A stretch of 64,000 nucleotides of DNA from Siphonodentalium dalli (GCA_032622095.1 CP136067.1:62814893-62878892), one strand, 5' to 3'. Positions 36,151 to 47,725 are shown, counted from the stretch's first letter. The notes: generated by a model not told the origin, from the sequence alone. Made by a program: numbers and translations.

Positions 36151-36565
36151 AACAACAGGTATCACTGTATACAATATCACCGACCTCCTAAAATGTATAC
36201 AAAATATTAGTAATAACAAAAACTAATTAATATTTGCAGAAGTTCAAAAATATATAGTCGCTACAAACCGCTTTATTAATTAACACATTCACCACCTCTG
36301 GGTTCAACGCCATCATTTTAGTACCCCAAAGTTACTACTAAACTAACTAACACATATTTCCTATGTCAACAATCAGTAATCAAACCAAATGAACTCCCAC
36401 ATCGAACCTGGATCTGGTAACACAAAAAAACAATTTAAACATATATATACCATCTTGTTGTTATAATAACGTGTGTAATTGTATGGGGAGAGGGGCTAAC
36501 TAAGTTTTATAACTTGTGCCCCAATCCCAATTGTACATTAATGATAAAATAAAATATGTTTAAAC

Positions 36566-36870
36566 TATAGAAATCGCGTTACGAAATCTAGATCGATGGT
36601 AACTCAGAGCAAAACATGCGAAAGTGTCCATTAGGTAATATGATAAACTCAAAGTGATTCAGGGTACTGCTTGATTTACCTTTTGTATAATTGTACAATG
36701 TGTATTCTACGAAATTGTAAAATCTGTGACTCAGGGTACGAGTTGACTTTGTTGTGGAATTGTGCAAAGGCTTACTTCACCCACAAACGGCGACAGTCTA
36801 TGAGTTGACTCGGGTATAAAGCTATGCACCTATATACGGTACGAGTCGATCGAAGCGTTAAAATATGTTT
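36566..36870. repeat. Dispersed repeat R2, copy 1 right part
   Basis: Begins tatagaaatcgcgttacg, exactly where the left part stops, and continues with gtgtccat, gataaactcaaagtga and gggtacgagttgact motifs. The same order is found uninterrupted at 44046-44210. Confidence 0.75.
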
Positions 36871-36884
36871 CTAAAATAGATAGA

Positions 36885-38977
36885 TATATAGTTTAATGAC
36901 ATAAAACGTCCACACGAGACCGATGTCAAAAATAACAAATATATATATATATATATATAACAATGTAAACAATGATTCATCATAATATATATACTATAGT
37001 AATTATATCATAATTATATCAGTAGAATTTGACCTTTCTTTGAAAAATCTCCGGACCATGTTGCAGATTATGTTGCATGTATGAGGCTCGTTGTTTTGCA
37101 TTATGTATTGGAATTTTTGGCCATCATTTAATCCAATAAATATATCACTCGTCATCCCTATCTCATAAAAGAAGTGGTTACGCATCTTATCATAGGCGTT
37201 GCAGCGCATACGGAAGTGTTTTTCATTCTCTACCTCCATGTTACATTTCCTACAAATTCTGTCATCAAGTGACACTTTTAGCTGTTTATGGTGACGCTTT
37301 TCAATTTCCAAGTTATGATTACTAATTCTTAGTTTACAAAACAATCTTTGTATCGATATTCTGGACAATATGAAGATAAGATTCTTGTGTGTACTGCTGT
37401 TTGATTACACGGTACGTCCTTAACTTGTTCGCGCCTAAACATGTGTCATCGTTGAAAATATCAGTTTTATATTTCTCTATATGGCTTTCTTTCAATTTGA
37501 TTTTAATGTCATTTATCTGTTTGTGAATTGAGGCATTGGGAACAATTTCATTTAATTTTGGAAATCCGAGTCTCACTGATTCATGTTCAGGGATGACAAA
37601 TTCATTGGCGGACGTAGCTGCGGTATAGATCAGTGAATGTGGATCTGATTCAGAAATTCGGTTTGTGTATTTGATAGCTCTGGATAGAGCATCGTTCACT
37701 ATCGGGTATTTCCCGAGCTCGGCCCTAACTCAGTGCGTGGTTTTGACGCATGTTTGCTAACTCCGAGTACAGACTTACACAACTTTATATGAGTGATTTC
37801 ACACGGTATTGTGTTTAATCTGTTCAAATTTATGTCTGAAGCCCATATCTCACATCCGTAAAGAATAATTGGCTGGATGAGTTTGTCAAAGAGTATAACC
37901 CACAAATCAACAGAAAGCAGGGAATGTTCTCGGAGGGACCTTCTCAACGAGAATACTGCCTTCATACGTTAACTTGCGTTTCAGCCTGTGCCTTCTTAAA
38001 CGATCCATTGGCACAAAAATGTATACCTAGGCAGTTGTACTCTTTTACGACATCTACTATAGCTGTGAAAATTTGGCACTTTTCGTGTGATTCATTTTCG
38101 GAATACAATACATTTTCTCAGTATTGACACTTTGACAATTAACGCGCGTATATGAGTCAAGTTTATTTAGACATTTTTGGAGACCATCTTTTGTGTCAGA
38201 GAACAAAACCAAATCGTCCGGAAAAAGTAGATGACTTATCAGTTGATCTCCTAATCGGATAGGAGAACATGAGAGATCAAATTCATACTTTATATCATCA
38301 ATGAATATTTTAAATAGTGAGGGTGATATTATATATCCTTGACGGACTCCAATCGTCGAAACTTTCGCATGGCCGTATCCTGCTTTTGTGTCTGCCATCG
38401 GTCTATTAACAGAATCAAATGCTTTTCGAAAATCTATAAATGCAATATACAAAGGCTTTCCATCTCTTTTATATCGGTTTATTGTGGTTTTGAGTATAAA
38501 TGCACTATCAATTGTACTTTTATGCTTCATGAATCTCAACTGATTTTCACTTTTAATATTGTTTTCAAGATAATTTGAAAGTCTTGTGTTTATCACCTTA
38601 TTGAAAAGCTTTCCCAATGAATTGCTCAAAGCAATAGCTCTGTAGTTGTTAGGATCTTTTCTATCCCCCTTTTTGTGTTTTGGTTTCAACAAAGATTCGC
38701 TCCAAACAGTTGGGCAATGAGATAATTCATATACTATGTTAAACAGTCGCGTTATATCGTCAATAATTATCGGCACTACCGCTTTAAGAAGTTCGTTTCG
38801 AATCTTATCTGGTCCTGGAGACTTCCCATTTTTCATCTCGCCGAGTGCTTCATGAACGTCATGCTTTGTTATTTCATCATTGTTAATTTCATGCGAGATA
38901 TCAAGGCATTTACTATTTGGTACATGCATGACATGTGATGTCCCATCCACGTCTTTGCAATACAGGTCATTAAAAAA
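36885..38977 (-). mobile_element. LINE C (minus strand), reverse transcriptase and C-terminus
   Basis: The main frame (38057-38977, minus) encodes the RT: MKNGKSPGPDKIRNELLK, NNYRAIALSNSLGKLFNK, LYIAFIDFRKAFDSVNR, GVRQGYIISPSLFKIFID, LLFPDDLVLFSD. The usual FADD catalytic box is FPDD here. After DSVNR the sequence jumps to PMADTKAGYG, indicating an internal loss. Further frames (37699-37965, 37334-37699, 37003-37368) give PIILYGCEIWASD and the C-terminal RICRKCNMEV / HFRMRCNAYDKMR zinc-like motif. The element is 5'-truncated or interrupted at 38977, where repeat R1 begins. Confidence 0.85.
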
Positions 38978-39052
38978 CAAGAAAACCATAGTCAGAATGG
39001 TAACGCCACCAAGATCATATTATTAGCCATAAATATAAATTACTAGCAGGGT
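38978..39052 (-). repeat. Dispersed repeat R1, copy 2 (part before Helitron Y)
   Basis: The reverse complement reads aatttatatttatggctaat, then gcgttaccattctgactatg, then gttttcttg. This matches 12225-12294. The rest of this copy continues beyond the Helitron from 41797. Confidence 0.75.
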
Positions 39053-41741
39053 TACCCGGCGTTGCCCAGGTTAATGTATGCTGTGGAAATTTGTTGGGAA
39101 TAGAGAATGCTCTTGCTTAAAGTGTTATACGTTTTATCATAAATTGTATATTCAAATAGCATCACAAATCTATCTCTCTCATCTCATCAAACATGATTAT
39201 TACAGTCATGGCATATAAGTAGTGGCTCACCTTGTCAATTGTCATTCTGTTTATCGCGATTAATCCGTTCCACCAATTATGAAGTATTTATTTATTTACA
39301 ACTGCGTATACATTAGACGTTATAATATGATACATGAACATCATAAACACATTAGTTCGATAAAAGATGATAATTGGGTTTTACATATTGAGATGTATCA
39401 ATTAATCTAGTGGGTTGCACTAAGATCGCGAGGACACCTGGCTATCATATCTCCATGAAACGAAATGTTGCTGCGCATATATATCAGCTACAGAGCACAG
39501 AGCGAGATTTTGAGTTGTTTATGTCAGTCGACGAGTCTGTTCTAAAACCCTTGTCAGACTGGTAGGATCCTGAAAAAGTCTTGTGCTACTAACTGCATTT
39601 TCTTGTATATCAGAAGAAACTATATTTGACTGCACACTGTGACCACTATTTTTGAACAGGCCTTCCATATCTCTTGACAAATTGTAACTTTTTGTGGAAA
39701 CTGTATTGAATGGAACAGACTAAATTTTGTTATTATATATATCTTCTGACGGTTCGAGGTCTCTCAGTTTGCATGAATATATGTATCTCTTCAATAGAAT
39801 GATAAATATACGTTTAATGCTTCTTCTAGTTATCTCTTTTTGCTAGCTCATTGTGTGAATGCCTTGATTGCCATTCCCATATAAACATGACTGTTAAGAA
39901 GATGTAATTGTTCAAGTGACTTATGTGGGTCACCATATGTCGGGATTGTGAAATGTGAACGCCCAACTACTTAAAATGATATGGATATGGCCTGGTGACT
40001 GTATATAACTTATATGTGGATATTGGCGAATAGCAATCTTATCAATGATAGTGCATATCCGCTCGCCATCCGTGACGCAAACGACACCAAATGTGATTTA
40101 ATTCATGGTATATCATTAGAGAAAAACGTGTATGAATTTAGTGGAATTTGGTTTATTAAATCAATTGTTGATGCAACGCTGACTCGAACAACGCCATATT
40201 GCGAAGGTGATTATGTATTCGTTTGGTGGAAATCGGCGACAAAACTATTTCACCATATTTTTTAAATTTCCCACCAACAGCGTTATTTTAGAAAATTTTA
40301 ACCCGCACCATTATCTTCCTTGTAAAAAGTTACCCATCTTAGAACGCCTTGGTGCCATCTCGATTGTACCGCGTGAAGTTATATATAGAACGCACACAGA
40401 CAGACAAAAAGACAGACAGACAGCACGATTTTATTTCTTGTATCATCTGAGAAGAACGTGTCTGAATTTGATGGTAATTGGTACTAAAAATATTTTGTAT
40501 CAGTTTTGGTGACCCCCCCCCGTCCCTATTTCGGACTCAAGATTCACACACTAAGACTCATTAGAGATTAGAGATGCATATATATGAAATTGGTGAAAAT
40601 TGGCGATTATACAAATTCGTATCAAATTTAAGGTCCCCATATCTCTCACACATAGGGCACCAATTTGGTGTATCTAAACCACATGATAAGATTCCTCGTA
40701 TCACGGAGAAGAATATGTATCAATCTGGTGGAAATCGACACTAAACATATAGATATAATTTGTTGTGTCCCTCTCATCTCTATACACCACTGACTCGAAT
40801 GGCCCCACTTGTGACATCCTCAAACCACACGATTACACTCCTGATATCATGGAGATGATTGTTTATAAGTTTGGTGATAATCGGCGACTAAACAATTTTT
40901 TTTTATCAAACTGGTGCCAATCCATCCCCTCTCCATCTCTCACCCAAACAGCACCACTATGGCGTCTTTAAATCACGATTAGATTCCTCGTATCATGGAT
41001 AAGAACGTGTATCAATTTGTTGGAAATTGGCGCTAAAAAAATTGTGCATCAATTTTGGTGCCCCTGTCCTTTTCAATGCAACCGTGACTCGAATGAGGCC
41101 ACATTTGACAGATAAAAGCCACACCATTAGACTCCTCATACTATGGGATGATTTTGTATAAGTGTGGTGGCAATCGGCGACTTATTATCAAATTTAGTTC
41201 CCACCCCATCCCAATCTCTCGTCCAAAAACAACAATTTAGCGTTGTTAAATCGCACAATTAGATTCCTTGTATATATATATCAATTTGGTGGAAATAGGC
41301 GCTAAAATTAGTTTTATCAATTTTGGTGCCCCTCTCCCATTCCGTTCATCGCTGACTCAAACGACGCCACTTTTGACATATTTAAACCACACCGTTGGAT
41401 TCTTCATATCATGAGGATGATTATATGTAAGTTTCGTGGCAATCGGCGACAGAAAAAAAATCTGCCCCCCCCCCTTCCGGGCACCCCTGACGCGAACGGC
41501 GCGACTTTTGCCATATTTAAACCACGCCATTAGATTCCTCATATTATGGGGATGATTATATATAAGTTTGGTGGCAATCGGCGACAAATATTTTTTCTGC
41601 CCCTCCCCATTGTCTGCCCCTGACAACAACGGCGTCACTTTAGAAATTTCTAACCCCGACCATTATCTTTCTCGTAAAAAGCTACTCCTAGTAGACCCCT
41701 TTGGCATCATCTAGATGGTCCCCTGTGAATTTCTATAGAAC

Positions 41742-41776
<35 letters not shown>

Positions 41777-41796
41777 TTCGCAAATATAGATATAGA
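39053..41796 (-). mobile_element. Non-autonomous Helitron Y
   Basis: On the minus strand it begins TCTATATCTATATTTGCG after A (41797) and ends CTAG before T (39052). The same terminal hairpin region as element X lies upstream (cctgggcaacgccggg). It is 2,744 bp. The interior is again a series of degenerate units of about 160 bp. Near its 5' end is a GACA microsatellite (41745-41776) that is longer than in X. No Rep/helicase coding was found. Confidence 0.85.
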
Positions 41797-42990
41797 TGAT
41801 ATAATTATAATATAAAATATTATTCATTAGTTAGCGCTAATATAGGCGCTAACTAATGACTTGTTAAATACCATCTAATAAATATTCATCTTATTCACAA
41901 CTTTAAGGAGTCCTTCTGGCACACGAGAATATTTATCGCCGTTTGATTTGCACCAAGTGAACTCGGCGCATATATAATTGATAGAACTGACCTTTATTAT
42001 GATGATCGTGTCGTTATTTGTTTAAGATACGTATCAATTGACTTATACGCACCCGTTCCCTATTAAAATCTATATATATCGCCCATTTTAGAGGAACTCC
42101 GCGAATTCGGGGACTTCCGCAAAGTGATCTCCACAAATCGGGACCTACTGCAAATCGTCGCACCCAATGCAATTTGTAAACAAATACGATTGACATGCGT
42201 TTTAACGAGGTGAGCTTTAATTAAACGAAAGAAGCATTCTACATAAACTATTTGTCATGGACTCAGCCAGTGTGTCATATATATGTGTCAACTAAGGTCG
42301 CTTTGCGTGGTAAAAGTGAAAAGTGAAAGTGGAAAATCCTATTGAAAATGAAAGTAGCCTACAATTTTGGGAAATTCCGCGGCAGATTGCAGTGAATCTA
42401 TACTATTGGAAGTGAATGTACAATTCCTTGAATTCTATCAGATATCCCGACTCTGCTCGTTTTCGTGATCATAGGTTATATAGGCCCTATATGACCACGA
42501 AAACGAGTCGAGTCGCGATACATCCATCGTTACAAACACATTGTGTATACGATACGATTTTGACTTGATGACCAGAAAATAAAATATGGCGGTTAATCCA
42601 AGTCTCCAACAGAACAGACATGCGCGCTACAATTAAAATTACCCATAATTCACTTCACTACACAGGGGTTCCAAAAGGGTCATACATTAATTTCAGACTA
42701 TCAGAGTATTTATATTTTCAACAACATATTATTACACCGGTGACTTTAAGTTTACAATTTCAGCCTGTCCTGACCCTATAGTTACGATTTATGATATTTT
42801 CAAAAACGTATTATACACCGGTGCCGTTAACTTTACAATTTCAGCATATACGTGATTCTATTGGTACGATTGAGTAAGGTACAAAAAAAAATATCCAAGA
42901 ATATATTTCTCCATTCGACCATGAGTCTATACAGATCTGTACACTAGTGTCCACCCACTTCGTGGCGGGAATGATACCGCGGAGTCAGGG
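41797..42990. other. R1 remainder, hairpins and a duplicated segment
   Basis: Continues R1 on the minus strand (attttatattataattat). It contains a hairpin attagttagcgc / gcgctaactaat at 41826-41860. A 26-bp-arm palindrome at 42448-42515 has arms cgactctgctcgttttcgtg and cacgaaaacgagtcgagtcg. An 81-bp tandem duplication around caccggtg lies at about 42714-42875. No exon recognised. Confidence 0.6.
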
Positions 42991-43870
42991 TCTAAATTTC
43001 GTCCGTATTTTGTTTCTTGCTTTTCCTAACCTTTTGTAACATATTCCAGTATTCGCTAGGATCAGAAGTCTCTATCGTATTGAACTTATCTTCCATACTT
43101 TTGTTAAATAACCTCATTTTATATTTTAATTCCCGCTTGTAAATTTTCTTTGCTGTATGAAATTTATTTATGAGCGATTTGTCAAATGGATATTTTTTTA
43201 TATTTTGTTTAATATGCAGCATATTCAATTTTAGATGGCGACACCTTTTATCAAACCACGGGCTTTTTTTTTTGTTGCTTTTAATCCCAAATTTCTGACC
43301 TTTGTGGATGCTTGCTCATTTACTAATTGCATAATTGTTGTAATTTCATTCACTGCTAGTTCAGCATGTGATTGTTCGGTATTGGGTTCGATATTTTGAC
43401 AATTTTGTTTAAATTTCAGAACTTTCTAAGACCTCAACAGAATTACGTACACTACTCGGTGTCCACTTGAAATTGAAGTCCAGCTTATTGTAGCTATACA
43501 TGTTATTCACATGGAATTCGTCAATTTTGTTATATCGTAGATTCATGGCCTGGGGTCAATACTCTAAGAATTCGTTGGGGGACTTGACACAAAAATACTT
43601 AACATCTGACATATATCGATCTGAGGTTAACACGTAATCGAACACACTGCTGCCATTATATTGGTGACTTTTAAAATTTCCTAAAAGGTCACCAACTACT
43701 CTGCCATTTTATACAATACGATCTGCACAACGAAATTAGTTGTCGGGCAACCGAATTCACTTGTTCATCTAAACTTTCACGAGAAGAAATTTCATCAATG
43801 GTATAATTATTTGGTAGTACGACATGATCGTCATTATCCAATGATAATAGTTGCACTCAACACATGGAAT
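42991..43870 (-). mobile_element. LINE D fragment: endonuclease end and linker
   Basis: The minus-strand frame 42992-43228 encodes MNMLHIKQNIKKYPFDK, then SEYWNMLQKVRKSKKQN, typical of the linker between endonuclease and RT. Upstream on the same strand, in broken frames, come GNFKSHQYNGSSVFDYVLTS and YMSDVKYFCV, resembling the C-terminal part of a LINE endonuclease. It may be the 5' portion of LINE C, separated by R1 and Helitron Y. Confidence 0.55.
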
Positions 43871-43939
43871 TGTGATTCTGGGTCAGATTAAGTCTGATCA
43901 TTCGTAAATAAAATCGTTGGGTCAACATTTAAACGTATG

Positions 43940-44210
43940 TTGAAGAGTGACACCCCCACCCGAGTGTACGAGTTTAGCTAGTTTATGAACACGTTGTAAA
44001 ATTGAACTTACTGATCTGAACATCTGGGTACGAGGTGACTCGATGTATAGAAATCGTGTTACGATATCTAGATCGACGATAAATCAGAGCAAAATATGCG
44101 AAAGTGTCCATAAAATAATATGATAAACTCAAAGTGACGCACGGTACGGGTTGACTTAGTTTCTAGATAATTGTACAAGGTGTATTCTACGATAATTAAA
44201 ATTATCTAAG
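43940..44210. repeat. Dispersed repeat R2, copy 2 (uninterrupted)
   Basis: Contains tgtacgagtttagct, gggtacgaggtgactcgatg, tatagaaatcgtgttacg, gatctagat-like and gataaactcaaagtgacgc blocks in the same order as the copy split by LINE A. It therefore serves as the empty-site reference for that insertion. Confidence 0.75.
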
Positions 44211-44635
44211 AACTTTTTGTATAACCATTTCGAAGAAGAGATTATAAATGGTCTGTGAACTGAATTAATGTTTTAAGTTGGTCATTTACTACCATCAGAG
44301 AGTCTCTATTTTTATGTGATAATGGTTAATGGTAATACGACATGATATATATAAGATTCTCCCGCACCAATTTCAATAATATGATAAACTCAAAGTGACG
44401 CACGGTACGGGTTGACTTAGTTTCTAGATAATTGTACAAGGTGTATTCTACGATAATTAAAATTATCTAAGAACTTTTTGTATAACCATTTCGAAGAAGA
44501 GATTATAAATGGTCTGTGAACTGAATTAATGTTTTAAGTTGGTCATTTACTACCATCAGAGAGTCTCTATTTTTATGTGATAATGGTTAATGGTAATACG
44601 ACATGATATATATAAGATTCTCCCGCACCAATTTC
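44114..44635. repeat. Perfect 261-bp tandem duplication
   Basis: 44114-44374 and 44375-44635 appear identical by eye, from aataatatgataaactc to cccgcaccaatttc. It is either a very recent duplication or an assembly duplication. Confidence 0.9.
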
Positions 44636-44929
44636 ATTCTTGACATTGTTGCCCCTTGTTTTTATCACCAGTTTTAGACGATTCAGGTATGTGGCGTCTG
44701 CAAATGACAATATGATATTTTGCATAGCTTATGGTTGGGGCTTATGGGGGCGTGCCCAACTACCAACTCGTAACTGATTTGATCATCTCGTATCTTCTTT
44801 TCATGAGTATTTTCCTGGCCTCGCATGTCATGTTGAACACTCCATGAAATGACACAGGAGCCCATCATAATGTCATATGAAGCTATGTTAGGTTCCGTCT
44901 GGTGTTCTGGTGCTCTTCTTGTCACTTCT

Positions 44930-45060
44930 GAAGGAGGGTATGAGATGACTCATACGGATACGACATGACTCACGACCAGATGGTACGAGATGACCAAATC
45001 GAGTACGAATTGGTAGAGTACGAAAATGTGAGGGTACGAATAACTGTAATCATTTCGCGC
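44930..45060. repeat. TACGA-GATGACT motif cluster (R2-like)
   Basis: Short motifs gtatgagatgact, atacgacatgact and gtacgagatgacc, and further tacga repeats, lie within 130 bp. They are diverged relatives of the R2 motif. Confidence 0.55.
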
Positions 45061-45185
45061 TCCGCGTGCATAATGTTTCGCTGATTCTTGGTATACATGG
45101 GCCATGGGCGTTTTATTTATAGAAATGGGAATTTTTGGGAAGGATTAAAAGTCGATCTGCGATCCGGAGGCCGAACCGTATTTAG

Positions 45186-45335
45186 TTGTTGTAATAATTT
45201 GAAGGATTAGTTGTTTTAACGGAATTATGAGTTGGTCATTCGTCAAACCAATATATTTTATATTCTATAATTACAATCATGGGTATATAATATATGATCG
45301 TGAACGCGTTACCATTTCTGACATTGGTTTTCTTG
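45186..45335 (+). repeat. Dispersed repeat R1, copy 3
   Basis: Matches 12150-12294 block by block (aatttgaaggattagttgtt ... ggttttcttg). It ends about 41 bp before the laminin G exon at 45377, so it reaches the branch-point region of that acceptor. Confidence 0.75.
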
Positions 45336-45376
45336 TATCTCTTGTTTAATTTTATTTCACCTCATCTCGTTACAAG

Positions 45377-45516
45377 TACGCAATAAGCAAGCTCTAGTCA
45401 CGAACGGCGACTGTTTGAACATGCCGTCTGCAGCGGTGGCAGCGACGTCTAGCGGAGTTGAGTTTCTGGCTGATACAGAAAGAAGCAACACACAAACCAT
45501 CAACATGCAAGCAAAT
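45377..45516 (+). CDS. Laminin G-like domain exon 2 of 5
   Basis: A 140-bp exon, phase 1 to 0, encoding (V)RNKQALVTNGDC, then LNMPSAAVAATSSGVEFL, then ADTERSNTQTINMQAN. QALVTNGDC is the highly typical mid-domain motif of laminin G domains in Pif-type proteins. The acceptor follows a long pyrimidine tract (tttcacctcatctcgttacaag). The donor is gtaggt. The chosen start makes the phase fit exon 1 exactly. The AG eleven bases further on (aataag) would break the frame. Confidence 0.82.
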
Positions 45517-45939
45517 GTAGGTTTAACCGCACATATATGGAAGAAGAGAAGAAAACATTATAGTAACAGGCGGTGTAAGCTGCATTGTCGAGAAGGCCTC
45601 GCATTGTAACTTGCTGTGTTACGATTTTTTTGTTTAAACTATCAATTTGCCCCGGTTATGTAATGTCACGAGAAAATGAATGACAAATTTTCTAACTTTT
45701 AAGATTCAACATAATAAAGACATTGATATCACTTTGATGACGCACAGTCGGTGGGTGGTCGTCTTCACTTCAAATCTGTCTTCTGTCAGAAATGAACTTC
45801 ATTTATTTCAAAGCATTTGAATGATGTAGGCTGGGGTATACGGATCTCAAATCTCCTAAGTTTGTGATACATTAATTGGATCGACTCCAGTGAAGAGTTT
45901 GTGGATCTAAGACACGCGTTCAGCCATTCCAAATGTTAT

Positions 45940-46510
45940 ATGCCTTCACCGCATACAATTAATTACGTCGTCACTGTTATATGCCTTCACCGCATACATA
46001 CACAGAACGACACGATGTGTAAATGGGTTTGTCGATACGGCACGAGTGCTGTCGCGGAATGATAGAACGAGAGGCGCTTGCGCCTCGAGTTCTATCCTTC
46101 CGCGACAGCACGAGTGCCGTATCGACAAACCCATTTACACATCGTGTCGTTCTGTGTTTATTACACGCTTCGCGTCCTAGAATCCGTGCATTAAAAATAC
46201 AGGATTAGAAGGTTTATTTAGGCGTGTTTGTTATGTGTGATGATTCTTTTATTTAAATAGTTCCAGTTTCATGGTTGAGGCGAACGTCATGTACGTCATT
46301 TTACGTCAACGAGATGCGTATGGAACGTAAGTTCCATACGGATTTGTAAATATGGAACAGCAATAACACTGTACTTCTAGGAACAAGCGTGTAATAAAAT
46401 TAATTACGTCGTCATTGTTATATGCCTTCACCGCATACAATTAATAACGTCGTCATTGTTATATGCCTTCACCGCATACAATTAATTACGTCGTCATTGT
46501 TATGTTGATG
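45940..46510. repeat. 41-bp direct repeats flanking a palindrome
   Basis: Units containing ttacgtcgtcattgttatat followed by gccttcaccgcatac occur about twice at 45940-45998 and three times at 46398-46510. They bracket the long palindrome at 46001-46156 and the unique DNA beside it (46157-46397). A second small palindrome, tatggaacgtaagttccata, lies near 46320. The whole may be one composite transposable element. Confidence 0.7.
46001..46156. repeat. 156-bp near-perfect palindrome
   Basis: Arms run from cacagaacgacacgatgtg to its complement cacatcgtgtcgttctgtg. The centre is at gaggcg-cttg-cgcctc (46071-46086), and only a few mismatches lie near the centre. The two opposite-strand open frames here (46023-46208 plus, 45946-46134 minus) are mirror images caused by the palindrome. 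Confidence 0.95.
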
Positions 46511-46581
46511 TAATATACACTAATATAGACAATTGCTGACACTGTTGATACCTACCACCATGAATTATAACTATTTTTCAG

Positions 46582-46672
46582 AACGGCAACTGGAATGACG
46601 TTATTTATATTGCGTCTGACGGCCGATTTGAGGGAAGAGTTAACGGTGCTGTGCAGCAGCTCGACATTGACG
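46582..46672 (+). CDS. Laminin G-like domain exon 3 of 5
   Basis: A 91-bp exon, phase 0 to 1, encoding NGNWNDVIYIASDGRFEGRV, then NGAVQQLDIDG. This is the NxWNDVxxxxDGxxxxxxVNG stretch, a central strand pair of the laminin G fold. The acceptor is ctatttttcag and the donor is gtgagt. Joined to exon 2 it reads INMQAN-NGNWND in frame. Confidence 0.88.
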
Positions 46673-47725
46673 GTGAGTGAAATACTTTTTGTCTTTTGAT
46701 CGCTACCTTGGGATTTGACCCCCCCCCCCCACAAGTTATAATTTGTATATAGTGTACATACGTTTGTTCATGTATAATGCATGCAAAGCAAGATTTTGGT
46801 CATCTGAGACAGGTACGCTGACAAATAGTATATCCGCTACAGCTAACAGACTTCCAGAGAAATAACTGTAGGTGCATGAAGTAGTCTATTGGCGAGATAT
46901 TGCATGGTATTCATTAATCAGCATTACGGGTGATTCCTAATTGTGCAATTGTCAGCATAAAAGCCTAAGGAGTTATTTCATTAAGCGATAAATGTAAAGA
47001 CCTTATACATATCTTGACAACGTTTAGCTTTCGGTCCTAATGGTTACAACATCACACAAAATTACTGAATAGGCAGGCTGATCTGACATCCAGGAGCACG
47101 TCGAGACTGGGTGAATGGGCGTATAGAAGTAAACACTACCGTTAGGATGAAGGCTGCACTTCTGATAAAGAGTATTAATATTGTGTGTTAAACGTTATAT
47201 ATTTGTTTATATTTACCCTAAACACGAACGTTTTGAAGAATTGTCGTAAGGTCGTTATTATATATATTTTACAAAACTCTGAACATTTTAGTATTCACGG
47301 TCGTAAACTTTTAAGTCGACGAGGTCAGCATACCAGACAACATTTTCTAAATATACCACTATATATGTGTTTGAGACAATTCAACACCGTCGGTGACGGT
47401 TAAGTGGAACATATGAGCCACAGTTAACTATTTCCATGCGTTCATTCTTTCTACATAATACTCTGCATGCTTTTCTTTTCTGAGGAGATAACTTAAGATA
47501 AACAGTGACCGACTTGTTGTTAGATCCTCTTCTAATCTGAATTGTCATATAATTATCTAAGTCATATTGTTCAATGTCTTGTTTGATGTATACATATATT
47601 AATTGATTAATTGACGGTATAATAACTATTGTTTAAACCAAGTCATTCAATCAATATGTGGGTTTCACTGTGGTGTGACACCAGAACCAGATCGATGGTT
47701 TAGTATATGGTTCATTGTTTTACAG
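46673..47725 (+). other. Intron
   Basis: Contains a C-run near 46720. No exon or element recognised. Confidence 0.6.

Larger units (their letters stand above)
33007..36565 (+). mobile_element. CR1/L2-like LINE A, near full length, with target-site duplication
   Basis: The element lies between two copies of TATAGAAAT (32998-33006 and 36566-36574). The interrupted host sequence matches the uninterrupted relative near 44050. It encodes an endonuclease, a reverse transcriptase and a cysteine-containing C-terminal region in the usual order. Several frameshifts and stops make it inactive. It ends with an untranslated tail finishing ataaaatatgtttaaac, which is similar to the 3' tail of the LINE at 61.9-64.0 kb. 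Confidence 0.9.

Noticed and set aside
45946-46208. Opposite-strand open frames with near-identical peptides (MGLSIRH...)
   Set aside because: They are mirror products of the 156-bp palindrome.
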